From UBA7672 sp963738625 (GTDB lineage: Bacteria > Pseudomonadota > Alphaproteobacteria > Caulobacterales > Hyphomonadaceae), in NCBI GenBank assembly GCA_963738625.1, contig CAVTXH010000002.1:868001-932000 (forward strand): a stretch of 64,000 bases of DNA. The letters are read 5' to 3'. A program made the translations under genes and the position numbers. Below the pieces are notes generated by a model, which saw only the letters and a program-made list of their open reading frames with translations, searched no databases and was not told where the DNA came from. Below are positions 45,477 through 54,656 of the stretch, in pieces (position 1 is the stretch's first letter; each line of letters opens with the position of its first letter).

Positions 45477-45761
45477 ATGACACTACATGCAATTCTGCGT
45501 GTCGGCGCGGGCGTAGTCGCTGCCTCGGCAATGTTCGCCGGTGCGGCCGTTGCTCAAGACAGCAAGTCAAAAACCACCAAGTCGACAACGACAACTCAGC
45601 AGCAGTCGCAAAGCTCGAGCTTTGACGTACAGAAATCGACGAGCGCGACGACCACGAACAACAACACTCAGAATTCGCAGGCCAAGACCTCGCAGGAGAA
45701 GGCCTCCGCCAAAGCCACGGCCACGGCCAACGCGATCGCCGGGGCGCTTGGCGACCAGTAG
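45477..45761 (+). CDS. small exported Ser/Thr/Gln-rich protein
   Basis: 94 aa: a signal peptide ending VAAASAMFAGAAVAQ-like at ~27 (read LRVGAGVVAASAMFAGAAVAQ), then a low-complexity tail of Ser, Thr, Lys, Gln and Asn followed by an Ala-rich end. Ribosome binding site GGGAGGTTAGAC is strong, so it is translated. No domain recognised; the composition suggests a disordered periplasmic or surface polypeptide. The TIR gene starts 120 bases further on. Confidence 0.72.
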   Translation: MTLHAILRVGAGVVAASAMFAGAAVAQDSKSKTTKSTTTTQQQSQSSSFDVQKSTSATTTNNNTQNSQAKTSQEKASAKATATANAIAGALGDQ

Positions 45762-45778
45762 AGAAAATCGCAGGCCTT

Positions 45779-45828
45779 GGACGGCGACCGCCGCTTCTGA
45801 TCACGGAAACGAGCAGTGCTCGCCGTCC
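45779..45828. repeat. 9-bp perfect inverted repeat upstream of the TIR gene
   Basis: GGACGGCGA (45779-45787) and TCGCCGTCC (45820-45828), with 32 bases between them. No U tract follows, so it is not a standard terminator. It could be an operator or an mRNA structure ahead of the TIR gene. Confidence 0.45.
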
Positions 45829-45881
45829 ATCGTCTGGCCCCGCCGCAAAAAGCGGGCACGGTGAGTGCTCGGTGAACTCTC

Positions 45882-48800
45882 ATGTCGAAGGGCTTCGAGT
45901 TTCGCGGCTTCATCAGCTACAGCCACAAGGATGAGGCGTTCGCGTCGTGGCTGCACAATGCTCTCGAGACCTATTCCATCCCGAGAAGGCTGCGCGGAAC
46001 GATGGGACTCGATGGCCGCGTTCCGTCGAACCTGTTCAGGATCTACCGCGATCGTGCTGAAAACCCCGCAGCGGCCGACCTTGGCGCCGTAATCACCGAG
46101 GCGCTTCGAAAATCCACCTACTTGATCGTGCTATGCTCGCCCGACGCGGCTCGCAGCCAGTGGGTGAACCAGGAGATCCTCGACTTCAAGAAGTTCCGCC
46201 GCGAGAACCGCATTCTTCCGGTCATCGTCAGCGGCGAACCCAATGCGGCGGACAAAGCGGGCGCCGATCCGGCAACCGAATGCTTTCCCCATGCCTTGCG
46301 GCACAAGATCGGGCCCAATGGCAGGCTGACGGACGAACGGACCGAGCCCATCGCCGCCGACGCAAGGCCTCAAGGCGACGGCCGGCGCAATTCCAAGCTG
46401 AAAGTCGTCGCAGGCCTCCTCGGCGTGACCTACGACGCCATCAAGCGGCGCGAGGATGGCCGCAGGCTGCGCCGTTCACTGGCGGCCGTGACGCTGGGCG
46501 CAGCCATCCTGGGCGCCGGAGCGCTTCGGCTGTGGGATATCTACAACCGCGGTTCGCTGAGCGCGGAGAGCGACCCGCTGAATTCGACCATCTCCGTGGA
46601 CGGGGTCGAACTGGGTTCGCGGATTGTCGGACTGCCGCTCCCAGCCGGCAAGGCGACCTTGAAGGCTTGGGCGCCCGACCATTTCGAGTCGAACCGAACG
46701 ATTGACGTTATCCGAGGCGAAGAGAACCGAACGAGATTTTGGCTGGAGTACGGCTGGGAAAGTCAGCCCTACCTGTCGCAAGGCCTGCAGGAAAGCGCGA
46801 TCGCGGTCCAGGCGGAAGACGACACCGTGATCGCATCAAACGAGCTGGCGGAGATCACTTATTGGTCCGCTCGATCCGGCGCGGTGGTCAGCGCACTGCC
46901 GATCCCGGAGGGAGAGCGACGCACCTTCGCTCAGGTCGACCTTGGGGGAGATGTGGGCCGTGTGATCGTTTCGGGTCTTGAGCCCAAGTCGGGGCCCCCG
47001 GAGGCCGTGGCCATAACGGCCGAATACCCACCGAAGTTTCTCTGGCGCGCGCGCGCGCCGGCCGGCGGGTTCGCGCAGACCAGCAGCGTGGCGGCAATCG
47101 CAATTCCCTCGGCGACGGACGGCCCGGCGAGGCTCGGTCTCGCCGGCCGGAATGGCAGGATCTATCTGTTCGATGGCGCTAGCGGAGAACTGGTTGCGGA
47201 TTTCGGGGTTTCCGACGGCTCGCTGCTGAAGCCGCCCACGCTCAGAATGGGCGTCGTGCGCGATAGTCCTGCCATGCTGGTGATCATTCAGCCGGGCGAT
47301 CCGGATGGACCGGTTCAGGATCGGCCGCCGCAGATCCTGAAGGCGATCGACCCAACAAGCGGAACGCTGCTTGGGAGCGTCAACATCGAGGCGGGCTGGC
47401 AAGCCGGGTTTGCGGACGGCAACCGGGCGGTTATCGCATGGAGCGCCTCCGGCTGGCGGCTGATCGACCTGCAGACGCTGGCGGATCGCAGCCGGGGAAA
47501 GCTCGAGGGCGCGCTGGCGGGAGCGCCGGCGGTTCAGACCCTCGCCCAGCATGGCCTCGGACTCATTATCCCTTATGTCGCCCCGCTGAACCGGATCGAC
47601 GCCGTGCGTGCTGCGGACGGGGCGGCGCTGTGGACTTCGATCGCGAAACCGGACCCGACACGACACATGCGGGGGCCGTCAGATGACGCCATGCTGACGA
47701 CGGCCCGCGGCGATATCGTCGTCGCAGTCGACGGTGCACTTGCCGCAATCGATCCGGCGACGGGCGCGCTCCGCTGGACATCGACAGGAAAGGTTCGCGG
47801 GGCGCTCGCGGGAGACTGTGACGGATCGGGCCAAGTGCGGATCATAGCGGCGCTGAGCGGTTCCCTTGTCTGCGTCAACGATGACGGCTCGGAGCATTGG
47901 CGGTTGAAGCTCGACGACGAAAACCTCTCGCCCAGAATGCTCGCCCCGTCGCCAAATGGCGGACGCATGCCCGGCGTTGTTGTCAGCTCGCGCTCGGGAA
48001 AGCTGGGCATGGTCCACGGTCCGCGCCGGCAATGGAAAGTCCAGGCGATAGGCCCGCTACAGGCGACCCCCGTCGTTGCCGCGACTCAGGCCGGGCGCGA
48101 CGTCGTGGTTGAAGTCGGCGCCTGGAGCGATGGAGCGGGGCTGCGAGCCTTCGATGCCGACACCGGGACGACAGTGTGGTCGGCGCATGAGGCATTCGCT
48201 CCCAACCGAGGCGTGAGGCTGGCGGATCTCGACGGCTACGGAGCGCCGATGATTGTGGGCCTCGGACGCCAGCCGCCGCGGGAGAATGTAGTCTTGCTGG
48301 CCTATCGCCCAACCGATGGTGCACTGCTGCGTGCGGTTGCGACGGAGGTGAAAGGCTGGATGTCTTCCGAGCCGGTGGCGGCGGACTATCGCGGCATTGG
48401 CAAGAGCGATGTCGCATTCAGCACGTGGGATGAGCAAAGCATCGTCATGGTGGACGGGCGTTCGGGGGAAACCTTATGGCGGAGCGCAACGGATGCTCAA
48501 AACATGGGAGGCGTCAGCGCGGGCGATGTCGATGGCGATGGCTTGGCCGATGTCGTGGCCGCCTCGTTCGATGGAAATGTCTATGCGCTGCGCGGGAAAG
48601 ACGGCCAGCTGCTCTGGAAGGCGCCGATCGAGGAAGGCGGCTGGGCGCCTCCGACGATCACACCGAACGGCGCCGACGGAACGCTGGTGTCGGTCGTGAG
48701 CCAGAGCGGCCGGCTTTACGTGCTGGACGGCAAGACAGGGACGCTGGCCTGGGTGTCTTCGGAGGCCGGCGGCCACAAGCCTGCTGGCTCACCGCTGATC

Positions 48801-49169
48801 CTCGAGGAAGGCGGCCGCCGCCTGATCCTGGCGCCGCAGGGTTTTCTCGGAGCGGTAGCTTATGACCTGGCATCCGGCGCGGAAATCTGGCGCTCGCCTG
48901 AGGGACTGCCTGTAGTGTCGAGCCCGCTCTTGGCCGATCTCGACACGAAGGGATCGCGCGCTGTTGTGGTCGCCACCGCATCAGGAGACGTGCTGTCGCT
49001 CGATCCGGGAACCGGACGGCTGCTGAGACGCGAGCATGTTTCGGACAAGCTGATCGAGGGCGACCTGGCGCTGGCAAGATCGACCAGCGGCCTGCCGCTG
49101 GTCGTCGCGCCCAGCCATGACTACGGACTCTATGCGATCCGAGGCCCCGCACTGTCGGGCAGTCCCTAA
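45882..49169 (+). CDS. TIR domain - transmembrane - PEGA - beta-propeller protein
   Basis: 1095 aa. Residues ~6-190 form a TIR domain: FRGFISYSHKDEAFASWLH, LIVLCSPDAARSQWVNQEI with the candidate catalytic Glu98 in the SxWxxxE position of TIR NADases, and LTDERTEPIAAD. One membrane segment at ~197-216 (RSLAAVTLGAAILGAGALRLW). Then a PEGA-like domain (~230-290: STISVDGVELG; GKATLKAWAPDHFESN) and a large beta-propeller region (~290-1090) mixing PQQ-like repeats (LDGKTGTLAWVS; DGATGxLxW patterns) with FG-GAP-like GDVDGDGLADVVAASFDG. By positive-inside charge the TIR is cytoplasmic and the propeller periplasmic. Function unproven. Confidence 0.85.
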   Translation: MSKGFEFRGFISYSHKDEAFASWLHNALETYSIPRRLRGTMGLDGRVPSNLFRIYRDRAENPAAADLGAVITEALRKSTYLIVLCSPDAARSQWVNQEILDFKKFRRENRILPVIVSGEPNAADKAGADPATECFPHALRHKIGPNGRLTDERTEPIAADARPQGDGRRNSKLKVVAGLLGVTYDAIKRREDGRRLRRSLAAVTLGAAILGAGALRLWDIYNRGSLSAESDPLNSTISVDGVELGSRIVGLPLPAGKATLKAWAPDHFESNRTIDVIRGEENRTRFWLEYGWESQPYLSQGLQESAIAVQAEDDTVIASNELAEITYWSARSGAVVSALPIPEGERRTFAQVDLGGDVGRVIVSGLEPKSGPPEAVAITAEYPPKFLWRARAPAGGFAQTSSVAAIAIPSATDGPARLGLAGRNGRIYLFDGASGELVADFGVSDGSLLKPPTLRMGVVRDSPAMLVIIQPGDPDGPVQDRPPQILKAIDPTSGTLLGSVNIEAGWQAGFADGNRAVIAWSASGWRLIDLQTLADRSRGKLEGALAGAPAVQTLAQHGLGLIIPYVAPLNRIDAVRAADGAALWTSIAKPDPTRHMRGPSDDAMLTTARGDIVVAVDGALAAIDPATGALRWTSTGKVRGALAGDCDGSGQVRIIAALSGSLVCVNDDGSEHWRLKLDDENLSPRMLAPSPNGGRMPGVVVSSRSGKLGMVHGPRRQWKVQAIGPLQATPVVAATQAGRDVVVEVGAWSDGAGLRAFDADTGTTVWSAHEAFAPNRGVRLADLDGYGAPMIVGLGRQPPRENVVLLAYRPTDGALLRAVATEVKGWMSSEPVAADYRGIGKSDVAFSTWDEQSIVMVDGRSGETLWRSATDAQNMGGVSAGDVDGDGLADVVAASFDGNVYALRGKDGQLLWKAPIEEGGWAPPTITPNGADGTLVSVVSQSGRLYVLDGKTGTLAWVSSEAGGHKPAGSPLILEEGGRRLILAPQGFLGAVAYDLASGAEIWRSPEGLPVVSSPLLADLDTKGSRAVVVATASGDVLSLDPGTGRLLRREHVSDKLIEGDLALARSTSGLPLVVAPSHDYGLYAIRGPALSGSP

Positions 49170-49213
49170 CACTGCGATCTCTCCGAGAACCAGGCGGCCA
49201 GCGCTGGCGGCGT

Positions 49214-49882
49214 TCAGCCGATAAGGTCGAGCTTGCGGTAGAAATAGGTTTCGACCCGCTGCGACTTCTCGTGCGCGGCCTTGCACTCGACATCGAACTT
49301 CCCGTTGCTGACCCAAGCGCATTTCCAGGTCCACAATCCGATGACATCGCCGCGGAACTCCTTGTCAAACAGGGCGGCGTCCCGCCCCGCCCGCTTGTCC
49401 GCCGCGCGATAGAATGCATGCAACGAGCCGCGATCGAGATCGCGATCGGTGATGTCGACGCCATTGTCCTCCGACTCCCAGACACGCGCGGTCTCGTTGT
49501 CGAACTCCTCGTTCGTATAGTCGTAGACCCAGAGCTGGCGGCGCTCGTCCCACATCATCAGATCGGTGTGGTCGGACTCGATCTTGTAGTAGTCGAACTC
49601 GCTCATCAGGTCGTAGTTGGCGGAGACGTCGAACGAGCGCGTCGTCTGCTCAAGCACGTGCCGGCCGCCGATGGTGGCGTTGCGGTTGACGAGAACCTCC
49701 ATCGTGCCGTCGCTCTGGTAGAAGGGCGAGAAAGTCGCGAACCGACCAGGCGCGAAGTAGGACTCATAGTCCTCGCGAGTTAACGGCCGCTGGTCGGCGA
49801 AGGCAGGGCTGGCGGAGCCGATCGCGCCTAGCCACACACAAAGAGCGGCAACGGAGAAGCGCAGGCATTCCCGGACTGACAT
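49214..49882 (-). CDS. exported protein of unknown function, downstream of the TIR gene
   Basis: About 222 aa. Signal peptide ECLRFSVAALCVWLGAIGSASPAFA, then a soluble mature part rich in Asp, Glu, Tyr and Trp (REDYESYFAPGRF; KIESDHTDLMMWDERRQLW) with two cysteines near the C-terminus (WKCAWV; DVECKAA), possibly a disulphide. The start is placed at 49882; 49891 and 49918 are in-frame alternatives with poor ribosome binding sites. Convergent with the TIR gene. No family recognised. Confidence 0.7.
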   Translation of the reverse strand: MSVRECLRFSVAALCVWLGAIGSASPAFADQRPLTREDYESYFAPGRFATFSPFYQSDGTMEVLVNRNATIGGRHVLEQTTRSFDVSANYDLMSEFDYYKIESDHTDLMMWDERRQLWVYDYTNEEFDNETARVWESEDNGVDITDRDLDRGSLHAFYRAADKRAGRDAALFDKEFRGDVIGLWTWKCAWVSNGKFDVECKAAHEKSQRVETYFYRKLDLIG

Positions 49883-49977
49883 GCAGGGCATTCGGCCCCA
49901 AACCGGCGGCGAACTCAAGGGCGGCGTTGCAGGTTGCCGCCTGCAAACGTGCGTTTAGGGCGCCCTGGACGCGACGC

Positions 49978-50907
49978 TCATTTCGGCAATGCAGCAAGAA
50001 AGGCGAGCACTACGGCTGCAGAATTGTCGGAGGCCAGCCGGTAGAAGGCCTGGGCCTGGTTGGCGCCTGCCTCGCCGCCTGCGAGGTCCGACAGGCTGCG
50101 GAAAGCGATGAAGGGGGTCTGGTTCACATAGGCCACATGGGCGACGGCGGCGGTTTCCATGTCGAGCACGCGGGCCTCGAACGTCCGGAAGGCCCATTCA
50201 CGCAGCGCGGCGTTGTCGATGAAGGAGGCGCCGGAAACGCCGTTGCCGCCAACGATCAGCTTGGGCGCGTTCGTGAGGCACTGGTCGCCGGCGCAGCGCT
50301 TGAGTTCGACACGGCCGGAGAGCGCACGGGCCGCGTCAAGCATGGCGGGGTCCGTGGGGAACCACAGCTTCTGTTCCGGAGGCAAAGCGCCGCGCGCGAT
50401 CTGGATGTTGCGGACGAACATCATGCCGAAATTGGGCAGGCCAGCATGCGGCACGGGAAGTTTGGCGGCGTCGAACCCGCCGGGCATCTCGCGCGCCATC
50501 AAGCTTTCGAGATATTGGCCCCATTGCGAGGCGACGACGACATCGCCGACATCGAGCCCTGGGTCGGCGCCGCCCGCGACTCCGGAGACGACGATGCGAT
50601 CGATGGTGAAGCGATCAAGCGCCATCTGCGTGGTCATGGCCGCGTTGACCATCGAGACGCCGCTGAGGAAGAGGACGATGTCCTTGCCCGACATCTTTCC
50701 GGTAATGAAGGTGACGCCGTTGATCGCAGTGTCGGCGCGGCCCTCGACATGGCCTTCGAGCGCGATCAACTCCGGCTCGAAGGCCGAAATGACGGCGATG
50801 CGCTGGACAGGGTCTTTCGAGGCGGCGGGTCCGGGCGCCGGCGTCGCGCAGGCCGCCAGCAGGGCCAGAGCCAGCAGCATTAAGTGACGCATGAAGATGT
50901 GCCGCAT
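49978..50907 (-). CDS. lipoprotein nucleosidase/phosphorylase (MTA/SAH nucleosidase fold)
   Basis: 309 aa. The N-terminus LMLLALALLAACATPAPG has a lipobox (LAAC) and marks a lipoprotein. The body follows the PNP_UDP_1 fold: RIAVISAFEPELIALEG, RIVVSGVAGGADPGLDVGDVVVAS, VLDMETAAVAHVAYVNQTPFIAFRSLSD, with the ribose-binding Glu in DMETAA and the catalytic Asp in RSLSD. Cleaves nucleosides, MTA or SAH, probably in the periplasm. Start 50907 (GGCAGG upstream) is preferred; 50892 is an alternative. Divergent from the purine permease, which could import the base. Confidence 0.82.
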   Translation of the reverse strand: MRHIFMRHLMLLALALLAACATPAPGPAASKDPVQRIAVISAFEPELIALEGHVEGRADTAINGVTFITGKMSGKDIVLFLSGVSMVNAAMTTQMALDRFTIDRIVVSGVAGGADPGLDVGDVVVASQWGQYLESLMAREMPGGFDAAKLPVPHAGLPNFGMMFVRNIQIARGALPPEQKLWFPTDPAMLDAARALSGRVELKRCAGDQCLTNAPKLIVGGNGVSGASFIDNAALREWAFRTFEARVLDMETAAVAHVAYVNQTPFIAFRSLSDLAGGEAGANQAQAFYRLASDNSAAVVLAFLAALPK

Positions 50908-51168
50908 GAAGAAACCTGCCGAGTTGTGACCTTGAACCAGAGCATGAACTTCGCTCGACGCGCCAGCCCTCCCATCGCACCCAATGGCGAGGCGTAAGCA
51001 GGACGAGACTCTTGCCCGGCATTGCTGCGCGCGATTAGGGCTTCCATAACAATTGTGATCCACAGGTACCCACTTGCATGCAGTGCGCAAAGGCGCGCCG
51101 CAAACAGCCTTGCGCCAGCCGCCAGGGGCCGGATTAAGTGCCGGACGGGACCGGAGCGGGGAATCGCG

Positions 51169-52485
51169 ATGCTGGAGAAGTTGTTCGGGCTGAAGGTGCA
51201 CGGGACGAATGTGCGCACGGAGGCGCTGGCCGGGGCGACAACCTTCCTGACCATGGCCTACATCATTGTGGTCAACCCAGCGATCCTGAGCGCGGCCGGG
51301 TTGCCCGTGGCGGCGGCGGCGGCGGCGACGTGCCTGTCGGCGGGGATCGCCAGCATCATGATGGGCCTGTTCGCCAACTATCCGTTGGCGCTGGCGCCGG
51401 GCATGGGGCTCAACGCGTATTTCACCTACACGGTCGTGCTGGGCATGGGCGTGCCGTGGCAGACGGCGCTGGGCTGCGTGTTCATTTCGGGCGTCGCCTT
51501 CCTGCTGCTGACGGCGGCGGGCATACGGCAGATGATCATCCGTTCGATCCCGAGGCCGCTGCTGGCGGCGACGGCGGCGGGGATCGGGCTGTTCATCGCC
51601 TTCATCGGACTGAGGAATGCAGGGCTGGTGGTATCCGACCCGGCGACGACGGTGGCGCTGGGCGACCTGAAGACACCGACGGCCTTGCTGACGCTGGCGG
51701 GGCTGGTGCTGATCGCGGCGCTGCAGGCGCGGAAGGTGAAAGGCGCGATGCTGATCGGCATCGTCGTCATCAGCGTGGCGGGCGCGTTCTTCGGCCTCAG
51801 CCAATGGAACGGATGGACGTTCGGCCCGGCGGCGCTGATGGAGACCGCATTCAAGCTGGACATTCCAGGCGCATTCAATCTCGGCGGATCGTTCGGCGTC
51901 GCGCTGCTGGAGATCATCTTCGTCTTCCTGTTCGTCGATGTGTTCGACAATGTCGGCACGCTGGCGGCGGTGACGAAGCGCGCAGGCCTGCAAGGGCCGG
52001 ATGGCGAGATCCCGAGGCTGGACCGCGTGCTGTACACGGACTCGGCGGCGACGATGATCGGCGCGGTGGCCGGGACGACGACGGTGACCAGCTATATCGA
52101 GAGCGCGTCGGGCATCGCGGTGGGCGGGCGCACGGGACTGACGGCGGTGGTGACGGGACTGCTGTTCCTGCTGGCGCTGTTCGTGGCGCCGCTGGCGGGG
52201 CTTGTGCCGAACGCAGCGACGGCGCCGGCGCTGATACTGGTGGGCGCGATGATGGTTGGCGCGCTGGGCGAGGTGGACTGGAGCGAGCCGCTGGACGCCG
52301 TGCCCGCCTTCCTGACGGTGATCATGATCCCGCTGACCTTCTCGATCGCCAATGGGCTGGCCTTCGGCATCACCGCTTATGCGGTGCTGAAGATCGTAAC
52401 GGCCAAGGCGAGGCCCGGGGACTGGATGCTGTTCGTGCTGGGCGGACTGTTCGTGCTGCGGTTCACGTATCTGGCGGCGGGATGA
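51169..52485 (+). CDS. purine permease of the AzgA/PbuG group (NCS2-type)
   Basis: 438 aa, about 12-14 hydrophobic segments. The start LFGLKVHGTNVRTEALAGATTFLTMAYIIVVNP, LAPGMGLNAYFTYTVV, and FLFVDVFDNVGTL are typical of the adenine/guanine/hypoxanthine permeases. Ribosome binding site GGAGCGGGGAATCGCG fixes the start at 51169. Next to a nucleosidase-like lipoprotein and about 6 kb from the urate genes, it fits purine base uptake. Its stop abuts the convergent ATP12 gene with no gap. Confidence 0.92.
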   Translation: MLEKLFGLKVHGTNVRTEALAGATTFLTMAYIIVVNPAILSAAGLPVAAAAAATCLSAGIASIMMGLFANYPLALAPGMGLNAYFTYTVVLGMGVPWQTALGCVFISGVAFLLLTAAGIRQMIIRSIPRPLLAATAAGIGLFIAFIGLRNAGLVVSDPATTVALGDLKTPTALLTLAGLVLIAALQARKVKGAMLIGIVVISVAGAFFGLSQWNGWTFGPAALMETAFKLDIPGAFNLGGSFGVALLEIIFVFLFVDVFDNVGTLAAVTKRAGLQGPDGEIPRLDRVLYTDSAATMIGAVAGTTTVTSYIESASGIAVGGRTGLTAVVTGLLFLLALFVAPLAGLVPNAATAPALILVGAMMVGALGEVDWSEPLDAVPAFLTVIMIPLTFSIANGLAFGITAYAVLKIVTAKARPGDWMLFVLGGLFVLRFTYLAAG

Positions 52486-53220
52486 TCAGGCCGCACGGCC
52501 CAGCGCGTCGAACCACAGGTCGAGCGCTCTTGCTTCTGTGCGGGTGCGTTCGGTGCGGCGGGCGGCTTCGGCGTCTTCGCCCCATTGCTGGGCCTGGAAG
52601 GCCTCGTCGATGCGGGAGAGTTCGAAGGCCTCTGCGGCGGTGATGCGGCGGCGCTCGGCGGCGAGGCCGAGGACGGCGGAGCCGAACATCGAGATGCCGT
52701 GGACGAGGCCGGTGAGGCGGAAATCGTCCAGCGAGGCGGCATGCCTGCGCACGGCTTCGACGGACTCTTCCGGTTGCGGCGCCGGGATGACGCCCTGCAC
52801 GGGCATGAGGCTGAGCCCCATTTCGAGGCCTGCCCAGGCGCGCAGCGGGCCCCAGCCGGCTTCCTGGCGCTCGCGCAAGACTTTCGGGTTTTCGGCAAGG
52901 TGGCAAACGAGGTCGGTGTGGGCGTAGCGCGCGGCTTCCTTGCCGAGATCCGCGCGCGTGACCGGCGTGCGATCGAGCGCGATGCTGGCAAGGCGCATGT
53001 TGAACATGGATTGCAGGTCGATGCGTCCGCCCTGGGCGCGCCATTCATCGGCGATGACATTCGCCAGCGCCTCGGTGGGGACGACCAAGGTCTTCTTGTC
53101 CGCCGTGCGAAGCGGCTTGCCGTCGAGGCGGACGCTCCAGCTGTCGCCCTGCCCCACGACCGTGACCTCGCTGTAGAAGCGCTTGGGGCGGTTATCGATT
53201 TCGCCCTTGGGACTGACCAT
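52486..53220 (-). CDS. ATP12-family F1-ATPase assembly chaperone
   Basis: 244 aa. RFYSEVTVVGQGDSWSVRLDGKPLRTADKKTLVVPTEALA is the ATP12 N-terminal motif, and VIADEWRAQGGRIDLQSM and LVHGISMFGSAVLGLA follow. In mitochondria ATP12 chaperones the F1 alpha subunit; the alphaproteobacterial protein probably does the same in assembling F1Fo. No strong ribosome binding site. The end of the RluC gene-cluster order (rarA, crcB, RluC, ATP12) typical for alphaproteobacteria. Confidence 0.93.
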   Translation of the reverse strand: MVSPKGEIDNRPKRFYSEVTVVGQGDSWSVRLDGKPLRTADKKTLVVPTEALANVIADEWRAQGGRIDLQSMFNMRLASIALDRTPVTRADLGKEAARYAHTDLVCHLAENPKVLRERQEAGWGPLRAWAGLEMGLSLMPVQGVIPAPQPEESVEAVRRHAASLDDFRLTGLVHGISMFGSAVLGLAAERRRITAAEAFELSRIDEAFQAQQWGEDAEAARRTERTRTEARALDLWFDALGRAA

Positions 53221-53231
53221 GGGGGGACTCG

Positions 53232-54263
53232 CTATCGGCGACGGGGAGGCTTGCGGAGGTCGAAGAAGTTCGGTGTCGCGCCCTCTTCAAAGCCGAGCAC
53301 TTCGAAAGTCTGCAGCATGTGATCCGGCAGGGGCGCCACGATTTCAATAGGCTTGCCGCCCTTCGGCGACGGCAGGCGCAGCGCGCGGGCGTGGAGATGG
53401 AGGCCGTCGGCGAGGCCCGAGGGGACTTCGCGATCGCAGGTGTACTTCCTGTCGCCGATGATGGCGCAACCGATCTCGGCCATGTGGAAGCGGAGCTGGT
53501 GCGTGCGGCCTGTTTCCGGCTTCAGCGCGACCCACGCCGCCTTGCGGCCGGCGTTCTGGACGACCGAGTAAAGCGTGAGTGCGAAGACGGAACCCTTCTC
53601 GCTCTGCTCGGCCGTGCGCATCTTTTCCTTTTCACCGCCGGGGCCGGCCGACTTGATCATGTAGCCGCGGATGTCGCCGTCCTGCGGATGCGGCACGCCA
53701 AGGGTGACGGCCCAGTAGATCTTGTCGAGTTCGCGCGAGCGGAACAGCTTGCCCAGCTGGTTGGCGACGCCGGCGGATTTGGCGAGGACGAGGACGCCGG
53801 TTGTGTCGCGGTCGAGCCGGTGGACAAGACGCGGCTTTTCGGCGGTGTCGTCGACCAGCGCGCGGGACAGCGCGTCGATGTGGCGTGTCGTGCCGGTGCC
53901 GCCCTGCACGGCGAGGCCTGCCGGCTTGTTGAGCGCGATGATGCGGTCGTCTTCGTAGATGACGAGCGAGCGCATCATCTCGGCGTCGGAGGATTTGACC
54001 TTCGACACGCGCGGGCGTTCTCCTTCGGCCTCGGCGTCGTGCGGAGCGGCCAACGGCGGGATCCGCACGGTCTGGCCGGCCTTGACGCGCGTATTGGCCT
54101 TGGCGCGGGCGCCGTCGACGCGGACTTCTCCCGTGCGGCACGCCTTCTCGATCTGGCCCTGGGTGAGGCCGTGGAATTTGCGCTTCAGCCAGCGGTCGAG
54201 ACGCGTGTCGTCCTCGTCGTCAGAGACGGGGAGATTGACCACCTGCCCTACGTTCCAGCTCAT
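53232..54263 (-). CDS. rluC: 23S rRNA pseudouridine synthase, RluC family
   Basis: 343 aa. An N-terminal S4 domain (DTRLDRWLKRKFHGLTQGQIEKACRTGEVRVDG, ~18-52) and the RluC/RluD catalytic domain with HRLDRDTTGVLVLAK (catalytic Asp in RLDRDT), LNKPAGLAVQGG and TGRTHQLRFHMAEIG. Isomerises uridines in 23S rRNA. The ATG at 54263 overlaps the crcB stop (ATGA). Long frame to 54449 rejected as it overlaps crcB. Confidence 0.92.
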   Translation of the reverse strand: MSWNVGQVVNLPVSDDEDDTRLDRWLKRKFHGLTQGQIEKACRTGEVRVDGARAKANTRVKAGQTVRIPPLAAPHDAEAEGERPRVSKVKSSDAEMMRSLVIYEDDRIIALNKPAGLAVQGGTGTTRHIDALSRALVDDTAEKPRLVHRLDRDTTGVLVLAKSAGVANQLGKLFRSRELDKIYWAVTLGVPHPQDGDIRGYMIKSAGPGGEKEKMRTAEQSEKGSVFALTLYSVVQNAGRKAAWVALKPETGRTHQLRFHMAEIGCAIIGDRKYTCDREVPSGLADGLHLHARALRLPSPKGGKPIEIVAPLPDHMLQTFEVLGFEEGATPNFFDLRKPPRRR

Positions 54264-54637
54264 GCGAGCACGCGGCGGGCGATGGCGATGCCGATAGCGA
54301 CGGCGGCAAGGCCGGCGAGGACGGAGCCGGCCGAATAGGCCGCAGCGCCGGTATAGTCCTGCCGCTCGATCAGGCGGAGCGTTTCCAGCGAGTAGGCCGA
54401 GAATGTGGTGAAGCCGCCGAGAACGCCTACGCCGAGGAACAGCCGCCACGGTTCGCCGGCATCAGCGCGGGCGGAGAGCCAGCCGGCGAGAATGCCGATG
54501 AGGAGGCTGCCGAGGACGTTGATGCTGAACGTGGCCCACGGCCACGCGTCGCTGCGCGCGCCGAAGGCCAGCGAGACGCCATAGCGTATCGCTGCGCCGA
54601 TTGCGCCGCCGAGGGCCACAAGGGAGAAATTGAGCAT
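54260..54637 (-). CDS. crcB: fluoride channel CrcB/Fluc
   Basis: 125 aa, four hydrophobic segments. GGAIGAAIRYGVSLAFG near the N-terminus, INVLGSLLIGILAGWLS and GVLGGFTTFSAYSLE (the FTTFS/GFCGGFTTFS motif) define the fluoride exporter. Start at 54637; ATG at 54652 is in frame. I see no fluoride riboswitch upstream, since the RluA-like gene ends only 20 bases away. Adjacent to RluC as commonly in alphaproteobacteria. Confidence 0.92.
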   Translation of the reverse strand: MLNFSLVALGGAIGAAIRYGVSLAFGARSDAWPWATFSINVLGSLLIGILAGWLSARADAGEPWRLFLGVGVLGGFTTFSAYSLETLRLIERQDYTGAAAYSAGSVLAGLAAVAIGIAIARRVLA

Positions 54638-54656
54638 TGCGGCCCCGTCCATAGGG

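Noticed and set aside
50908..51168. purine riboswitch in front of the purine permease
   Set aside because: I looked for the conserved purine-aptamer loops and helix pattern in the 261-base gap and did not find them.
54638..54656. fluoride riboswitch upstream of crcB
   Set aside because: The RluA-like gene ends 20 bases from the crcB start, leaving no room, and no consensus elements were seen.
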